In this document: piece by piece, positions 58,609 through 64,000 of the stretch
Layout: each line of letters begins with the position of its first letter
How positions within the stretch are numbered: position 1 is the stretch's first letter
DNA from: Limnanthes douglasii subsp. nivea
Taxonomy: Eukaryota > Streptophyta > Magnoliopsida > Brassicales > Limnanthaceae
NCBI GenBank assembly: GCA_036936605.1
Contig: JAUPFV010000001.1
Span: forward strand, 152,305,187 to 152,369,186
Direction of reading: 5' to 3'
Length of the DNA stretch: 64,000 nt
Translations under genes and position numbers: made by a program
Notes under the pieces: generated by a model
Seen by the model: only the letters and a program-made list of their open reading frames with translations
Databases searched by the model: none
What the model was told of the DNA's origin: nothing

Positions 58609-60634
58609 TTGATCTGTCTGAACTCTGAATTACAGCTGGATTTTTTATTCTCTTGTATGTGTTTAAAAAAAGGATATTGGCTGAGCTTCCAGTATCCACC
58701 AAAATTCGTCTTATGTCATTGCCCCAAATAGAAGCTCCTATGACAACAACATCTTCATGAGGGCCAGCTATATCTCTTAAATCATCTTCATCAAAAACAA
58801 TGAAGGGGAATGGGATTTGCGATTGATAGGAAGCCATGCCTCCTTCTAGCTGGGTAGCTAAAGTATGAACGTGCCTCTTCCTCGAAGAAGCAGTAGGAGC
58901 TGTCATAGTATCCCCTCCGAAAATTGTAAGTGACTCAAAAAGCTTAATAAGCCCGGAGACTGTCCTAGAACATTCCTCAATGGTACCCACTCTATTTCGA
59001 GTTGGATCAGGATCCAAGTATTCAGATTCCACATCAAATCTTTCGATTATAACCATGGCTCCCTCCGGAGCAGCATTACTTGGACCAACCCGGTGAGTAT
59101 TGTCAGGTCTATTACCTCCTCTTCTTTTAACATAATCCCCCAGCTCTCCCCTCTCAATCAAGTTCTGAACCTCTTGTTTTAAAGCTATACAATCATCGGT
59201 GGTATGGCCAGTATCATTGTGATACTGGCAGAAAGAGTTATTACGGTGTTCTCTAGGGGATTGTATTGTGTCCGGTCTTCTATACTGCACCTCTTCCTTT
59301 GTTTTATCATAAATGGTGGCCATACTTTCTTTCAATTCTACGAACCACTCCGGTTGAACCCAAGGCCCTCTCTTATTTCTGGATTGTTGACTCTGAGCAG
59401 GTGCAGCTGGCTGAGATTGAGCTTTAGCCCTGCCATGCCCCTGTCCGGTCTCATTCGCTTTGTTTCCGGACTGATTCTGATTGGGGTTTGGTGCCACCGG
59501 GGAACACCTTACCTGCCTGTGTACCCTTGTTTTCTTTATTTCATCAACGTTAATCTGCTTTCCAACCTGATTCAGCAACCCTCCCCAAGTCATAGCCTTC
59601 TTTCTGGTCACCGAATCAGCCAAATTGCCAGGGTTCAAGCCCTGTCTTAGAGATGCTATTGCAACCTGCTCGAAGCAGTCAGCCAACCCATTCTTGGTGT
59701 TCACAAAACGACTTATATATTCTTTTAAGGATTCATTTGGTTCCTGAGCACAATGGATTATTGTGTCTCCATTTCCCTTTAGCTCTTTACTCCCAACGAA
59801 CTGCCTTCGAAAGGCCACCCAAAAAGTATCGAAATTCTTGATACAGCCTTGTGGTAGGCTATTATACCATTTTAGAGCACTCCCCGTAAATGATTGGGAG
59901 AATGCTCTGCAAAGTAGCTTATCATCGTCATCAAAGTTCATCATAAAGTTCTTAAATTGCTCCAAATGGTTGTCCGGATCAGTACTGCCATCGTACTTTT
60001 CCATTTTGGTGCTATCAAACCTCTTAGGGAGGTTTCCGGACAAAATTTTAGAAGACAATGGAGATTGCCTCCAATTTCGGCCACGACTGAACACAGTATC
60101 TTCATTGGGAGTTGCAAAGATACCTGGTTCATCGTGGAAAGCAAAAGGATCCCTCAGCATCCGGTCCACATGCCTCCGGCTGTGAGATGACCCTTTGCCG
60201 ATATTCTTCTTCATCTTTCCATGTCTATCCCTTTTTCTCGAATATTTTTTTATCTGCTTTTGCTTCTTTTTAGTTTGACCCTCATCGTTGCTAGAGGATA
60301 AGGATTCTTCAGCTCCCTCATCACCCGAAGAGTTGTCAAAAGACTCTGAGCCTGAGTCAGAACTCTCCACTGGCTTGGACCGGTGAGAATTTTTGGAGCT
60401 GGCATGAGTCTTCTTGGTGCTTACATGAGTCTTCGAAGGCTCATGCTCTCTAGGATTATCGGTATGATGAGCAATTGATGCATTCGATTTTTCTTTCATG
60501 CCCATCCTAGCCTTTTCAGCCCTCAGAGCTTCTATCTCGCCTTTTAGCCTATCGCGCTCCTCGATGGTGTATTCATCATTTTCACCCACCACTTCGAGCA
60601 AAGCTGGTGGCACTTCCGGGTCGTCCAGATTCAT
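58487..60634 (-). CDS. Element C gag-protease ORF (715 aa, open; frameshifted at its 3' end)
   Basis: From ATG 60634 (MNLDDPEVPP) an uninterrupted frame encodes an N-terminal coiled coil (YTIEERDRLKGEIEALRAEK) and a basic Ser-rich region. The capsid domain follows (YDGSTDPDNHLEQFKNFMM, ALKWYNSLPQGC, FDTFWVAFRRQF, about residues 210-330). Then come WVQPEWFVELKESM and an intact knuckle CQYHNDTGHTTDDC. The protease site is RRILVDTGSSANILF (about residue 650). After FTGSS (about 58600) the frame shifts by one and the last 37 residues are spurious. This is the best preserved gag of the three Tat elements. Confidence 0.9.
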   Translation of the reverse strand: MNLDDPEVPPALLEVVGENDEYTIEERDRLKGEIEALRAEKARMGMKEKSNASIAHHTDNPREHEPSKTHVSTKKTHASSKNSHRSKPVESSDSGSESFDNSSGDEGAEESLSSSNDEGQTKKKQKQIKKYSRKRDRHGKMKKNIGKGSSHSRRHVDRMLRDPFAFHDEPGIFATPNEDTVFSRGRNWRQSPLSSKILSGNLPKRFDSTKMEKYDGSTDPDNHLEQFKNFMMNFDDDDKLLCRAFSQSFTGSALKWYNSLPQGCIKNFDTFWVAFRRQFVGSKELKGNGDTIIHCAQEPNESLKEYISRFVNTKNGLADCFEQVAIASLRQGLNPGNLADSVTRKKAMTWGGLLNQVGKQINVDEIKKTRVHRQVRCSPVAPNPNQNQSGNKANETGQGHGRAKAQSQPAAPAQSQQSRNKRGPWVQPEWFVELKESMATIYDKTKEEVQYRRPDTIQSPREHRNNSFCQYHNDTGHTTDDCIALKQEVQNLIERGELGDYVKRRGGNRPDNTHRVGPSNAAPEGAMVIIERFDVESEYLDPDPTRNRVGTIEECSRTVSGLIKLFESLTIFGGDTMTAPTASSRKRHVHTLATQLEGGMASYQSQIPFPFIVFDEDDLRDIAGPHEDVVVIGASIWGNDIRRILVDTGSSANILFLNTYKRIKNPAVIQSSDRSIVGFTGSSDRGVRRRSFVRQGPFQEDSQDTFYCGGLSHLL

Positions 60635-60686
60635 TCAGACTGACTTTTCTTGTTGGTTTTGAATACTCGATTCAGGCACCTTCGTG

Positions 60687-60704
60687 CTCCCACTGTGGTC
60701 GCCA
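60687..60704 (-). promoter_or_regulatory. Element C primer binding site (tRNA-Arg type)
   Basis: Minus strand TGGCGACCACAGTGGGAG, identical to element B, three bases from the LTR. Confidence 0.75.
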
Positions 60705-60707
60705 ATT

Positions 60708-61114
60708 TGGTATGGTTAATTTATGTCTGAGGGTAATTGGGTAATTTGTTCAGAGTTATGTGGAAGTTTATAGGTATTTAATATTTTGAGTAGAGAGTAG
60801 AGGGAGAATTAAGCTACCTGGTTGCAGTTAATTTTCATTACCCATATTTAATGCAGGTGGTTGGGTATTTATACCCTTACATCTGGGCTTTATGGGTTTT
60901 CGGGTCATGTTTAATGGACTCGGGTCATTTTTAAAGACCCATGAGCTCTTAGCAGGAGAGCAAGCAGCTTAGTCAAGAACTGTTTAGGTTTTTTAGTACT
61001 TTTGTCATAGTTCGAACAGTCCAATAGGCTAAGTGTTCGAAGTGGTCTGTCCGGTCTGGTGGTCTTGGTCCGATCTGTCCCTGTCCGGAGAGGAAGCAGT
61101 TTTGGGACTCATCA
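60708..61114 (-). repeat. Element C 5' LTR
   Basis: 407 bp, TGGTATGG...GACTCATCA on +. The TATA near-palindrome GGGTATTTATACCC is at 60863-60876, as in B. It is followed by ATTAC, the same five bases that flank element B. Confidence 0.9.
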
Positions 61115-61564
61115 ATTACTAGAACTCGATGATGTCTATCAAAATATTATATCGTCCTGACGAGTTACATTTGTTGTCAACACAATGGCGGTATCAAATT
61201 TTATAATAATAAAGTGAGTTAAATTTGTTACCACAACGAGGACGACTAATTATTAGGGATGATTTTGAACAAATTTTCCTACCGAACCTTCTAAATTATT
61301 ACCGTTATCAACCATTCTATAACATTAAACTGAATATCATTGTCTACACATAAATTTTCTATACTATTTTTTTCATATCAAAATATTCAAGGTTCGGTAT
61401 GGTTTATTATCATTAAAATAAAAATAATATGGTATTAAAAATAATTTTTAAACACTTATATTATTCTTTAAAATTTAAAACTGTTAGTAAAATTTAAAAA
61501 GGTTAAAGATATAGATTATAAAATAAATATATAAAAAATTAATTCTGATTTTTAAAAAATTAAA

Positions 61565-61617
<53 letters not shown>

Positions 61618-61640
61618 CAAAATAAAAACTAAAAAAATAT
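61115..61640. other. AT-rich stretch, no gene seen
   Basis: Unassigned apart from the (TA)n microsatellite at its end. Confidence 0.6.
61567..61614. repeat. (TA)n microsatellite, about 24 repeats
   Basis: Uninterrupted alternating A and T. Confidence 0.98.
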
Positions 61641-62109
61641 TAAATGGTAAAATACCAATAACCATGATTTAAAAATTAAAAGTACTAATAACCACTTGGA
61701 TATTTTAGCTTAAAAAAAACCACTTGCAATATAAAATCTTCCAAAAGTCTTCTCGGGTATAAAAAATATTTAAACTACGAGCCTTCACTTTCTACTTCCA
61801 AAATTCCTCTCTATATCTCTCTCTAAAATAAAAACTCATAAATCTCTTAAATTAAAAATTTCAACAATAAATTTTAGTGAATTCTCAAGCGTTTCACCAT
61901 AAAACAACTACTAAATCAAGTTTCCACGAAGAAATTATTTAATTTTTCATCTTTAATTTTTTAATTGTTGTGTTCATAAATAACATGCATCACCTTAGAA
62001 TTGTCCTCGTTTGGTTTGATGATTTGTATGTCTTTTTATGCTACAAAAAGTACAATTAGTAATTTAGGAATTACTTGTGTAGTTGTTTAAAGGTTTCAAA
62101 TGATTTTTA

Positions 62110-62530
62110 AACTTTACACCATCAAATTTCACCTATTTACGCACGCAACTTACAATCAGTTTCTAGATTCAGTTTATTTTTCAGACCTGAAAAATATTTT
62201 ACGCAATTAATTTCAACGTACTTACGCATCTAACTAACAATTGGTTTAGACCCACCTTATTTTTTATTTTTCAATCCTAAAAAATATTTTCCGCAACCAA
62301 AATGCACATATTTACGCACCACACTTACAATCAGTTTCCATACCCATTTTATTTTTTGTATCTCGATCTAAAAATAATTTTACGCAACCTAACTGCACCT
62401 ATTTACGCACGCATCTAACTTTTAGTTTCCATGCTCACTTTATTTTATATTTTTCAAACATAAAAAGGTTTTTACACAACCAAATTACACTAATTTACAC
62501 ACCCAATTTACAGTTAGTTTTAATACCTCG
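62110..62530 (+). repeat. About five copies of an 85-95 bp minisatellite in MULE 3
   Basis: CACCTATTTACGCACGCAAC then TTACAATCAGTTTC recurs at about 62130, 62215, 62305, 62397 and 62490. Each is followed by a T-rich part with TTATTTTTTATTTTTC and TTTTACGCAACC. Copies are 70-80% alike by eye. Confidence 0.85.
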
Positions 62531-62817
62531 TATTTAACTTTGTAATGTAAATAAAAATGTAAAAAAATTCAGTATTCTTTGTATTAAGAATTCTAAACAC
62601 ATTTCCGCTCATAAAAAAATAAGGAGTCTTCAGGAAGAAGTCAATAATTTAAAGAATTAATATTAACATGTAACTTAAGTCTTTTACAAAAAAAACTAAT
62701 TCCGCAACAATTTTAATCATAATTACCTAAAAAGTTATCACGTAACATATGTAAAATGTATTTTCCAACATAAATTATGGAACCACACTTTGATAATGAT
62801 TTTTTTAGTAAGAATAT

Positions 62818-62949
62818 ATGGATCCAGATGAAGACTTCATTAACAAAATTAAAGAACTGGAAACAAAAAATAATGAACTGATTAAAGAAGTTCAAGAATC
62901 AAATACTATTTTTAAAGATCATGTTGAGAAACTGAAAAATGACAATTAA
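62818..62949 (+). CDS. Small coiled-coil ORF (43 aa), unrecognised
   Basis: ATG 62818 to TAA 62949 reads MDPDEDFINKIKELETKNN then ELIKEVQESNTIFKDHVEKL. The heptad-like leucine/isoleucine spacing and Lys/Glu-rich composition stand out from the surrounding AT-rich DNA. It could be a short peptide or an exon of a longer MULE gene, since TTTTTTTAG lies just before it. No homologue is recognised. Confidence 0.4.
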   Translation: MDPDEDFINKIKELETKNNELIKEVQESNTIFKDHVEKLKNDN

Positions 62950-63289
62950 TCTATTCCACAAATAATTTCAAGGAGATATTACGTCGAATAGAAGACAATT
63001 TTGTATTACATAAAAGAATATAGGATGTTTGGTTTATTTTTTAACCATGAACATACAATAAGATATTTGTAGATGATCGTGTGTTAAAGTCAAAACTATG
63101 TTTCTTGTATATCTACGAACTACACTCTTTCTTATTTGGAGTATTAGTTTTCTTTTATCGTTTATTTATATATTGTTATTCCACAACTACAAAAATTTAT
63201 AACTTAACTATGAATCCAATTAAAACATAAGTTCATACCTCAAACACACTAGTATATTTCATAACAAAAGTTTTTTTACACAACAAAAA

Positions 63290-63420
63290 CTGTTATTACG
63301 CAACAAGGTATAACGTAATTACGTAATCCATTACAACATCATACCCAATTACACTTGTATTTTTTCACAACAACTCTCTTTTTCTGCAACTCATTATAAC
63401 GTAATTACGTACCCAACTAA
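63290..63420 (+). repeat. Two repeats with the perfect palindrome ACGTAATTACGT
   Basis: ACGTAATTACGT occurs at 63313-63324 and 63399-63410. Both are preceded by GCAAC-containing sequence and ATAA. The flanks (ACGCAAC, CCCAACTAACAAT) resemble the 62110-62530 array. Confidence 0.85.
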
Positions 63421-63627
63421 CAATGGTTACTTTCATAGCTAAAACTATACAATTTTAAATTATTTAAGAAAAAATAATATAAATGGAAAAAAGAATATAT
63501 CTAATTTTAAAAAAAACAAAATTATATTATTTCAAATATATTTTTTCATAGATTCTTTTATTATGACCACATCTTTTATTATGACCACATTTTACTGTAT
63601 AAAGCAACCCTTCAATTTGGAATAAAA

Positions 63628-64000
63628 TTATTTTATTCTTAGGTATTCTAGTTCTCCTTTTAAGTTAGGTGAAAGAACAATATGAGATGGATTTAAACTA
63701 AAAGTTTTACCAAAAGTAGATAAAATTGGTATGCCGCGAGAGTAAGTATCCTTATAAGAACTTGTGCTATAGTATGGCTGCACATATGCCGAATGACTCC
63801 CTTGAATACTAAATATACTAGCACAAGCATGTGAACAAAGGAAACATTCAATTTTCCAAATACCACAAGTACATTTGTAGTTTGAAAGAGTAACAATTGG
63901 ACTAGAAGCCATATAACCATAACGTTTACGTAAAAACATACATACGTGTTAGGAAGAAGGTTTTCCATGAATTTAAGTGATTTCTGACCACCTTCTTTAA
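63628..64000 (-). pseudogene. MuDR-type MULE transposase C-terminus with SWIM zinc finger (partial)
   Basis: On minus, 63939-63628 is open and contains YKCTCGIWKIECFLCSHACA, the C-x-C-x(n)-C-x-H SWIM finger of plant MULE transposases. It is followed by YVQPYYSTSSYKDTYSRGIP, the usual sequence after the finger. Upstream at the window edge another frame gives KEGGQKSLKFMENLLPNTY, so a frameshift (or intron) lies near 63935. The catalytic domain is outside the window. Confidence 0.75.

Larger units (their letters stand above)
57350..61114 (-). mobile_element. Element C: 5' half of a Ty3/gypsy Tat element
   Basis: It consists of a 5' LTR (60708-61114), tRNA-Arg primer site, gag-protease and most of RT, then stops within RT near 57350. 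RNase H, integrase, antisense ORF and 3' LTR are missing. It is related to B but is a distinct family member: the LTR is 407 bp and only partly alignable. Coding sequence is better preserved than in B. Confidence 0.9.
61645..64000 (-). mobile_element. MULE 3: left part of a Mutator-like element with transposase and minisatellites
   Basis: A possible terminal repeat starts at about 61645 (GGTAAAATACCAATAACC), with a related phrase AAAGTACTAATAACC about 35 bp on. Then follow a CT-rich leader, a minisatellite (62110-62530), a small coiled-coil ORF (62818-62949), a second short repeat zone with palindromes (63290-63410) and a MuDR-type transposase end (63630 onward, minus). The right end is outside the window, so the limits and unity of the element are inferred. 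Confidence 0.55.

Noticed and set aside
59204..60185. Plus-strand ORFs of up to 148 residues opposite element C
   Set aside because: They are shadows of the long gag-protease frame on the minus strand.

Overview
This is a eudicot plant nuclear sequence. Evidence: two intron-containing plant genes for mitochondrial proteins, AT-rich intergenic DNA, and nested plant-type LTR retrotransposons, LINE, SINE and Mutator-like (MULE) DNA transposons. I cannot name the species. About 5.6 kb is genic and nearly everything else recognisable is transposon.

Layout. 1-8.1 kb: degenerate Ty3/gypsy element A of the Tat/Retand type: gag-pol on +, a 49-bp tandem array, then a broken antisense ORF on -. 8.1-13.3 kb: mostly unassigned, with a gypsy gag fragment. 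13339-23625: a complete related element B, with 337-bp LTRs, a 5-bp ATTAC target duplication and a tRNA-Arg primer site. Its gag-pol is broken (-). Its convergent antisense ORF (+) has a TATA box, one intron and four in-frame stops. 26344-33911: a Ty1/copia element (TAATC duplication) holding a younger copia element at 28947-32841 (GTAAC duplication) that lost its reverse transcriptase in frame. About 34.0-39.3 kb: decayed L1-type LINE.

Genic island, 40.4-48.0 kb: a seven-exon mitochondrial thiamine diphosphate carrier (+, 333 aa) faces a three-exon NDUFAF4-like complex I assembly factor gene (-, 188 aa). They converge with about 1.5 kb between stop codons. Both reading frames join cleanly across canonical splice sites and look functional.

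48.3-53.4 kb: two related non-autonomous DNA elements with imperfect terminal inverted repeats, the first with a 9-bp TTAAAATTA duplication typical of MULEs. Each carries its own minisatellite (about 60 bp and 26 bp units), and they share a roughly 180-bp block beside the array. Two related tRNA-type SINEs lie between them, one with a 17-bp duplication. 56.65-61.1 kb: a copia LTR fragment, then the 5' half of Tat element C. 61.6-64.0 kb: the start of a third MULE with a third minisatellite and, at the window edge, a MuDR-type transposase C-terminus with a SWIM zinc finger.

Most notable: (1) MULE-like elements that repeatedly carry internal minisatellites unlike each other; (2) the antisense ORF module and palindromes conserved between Tat elements A and B; (3) a copia element whose in-frame deletion removed only reverse transcriptase. 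Boundaries given as 'about' were set by eye.
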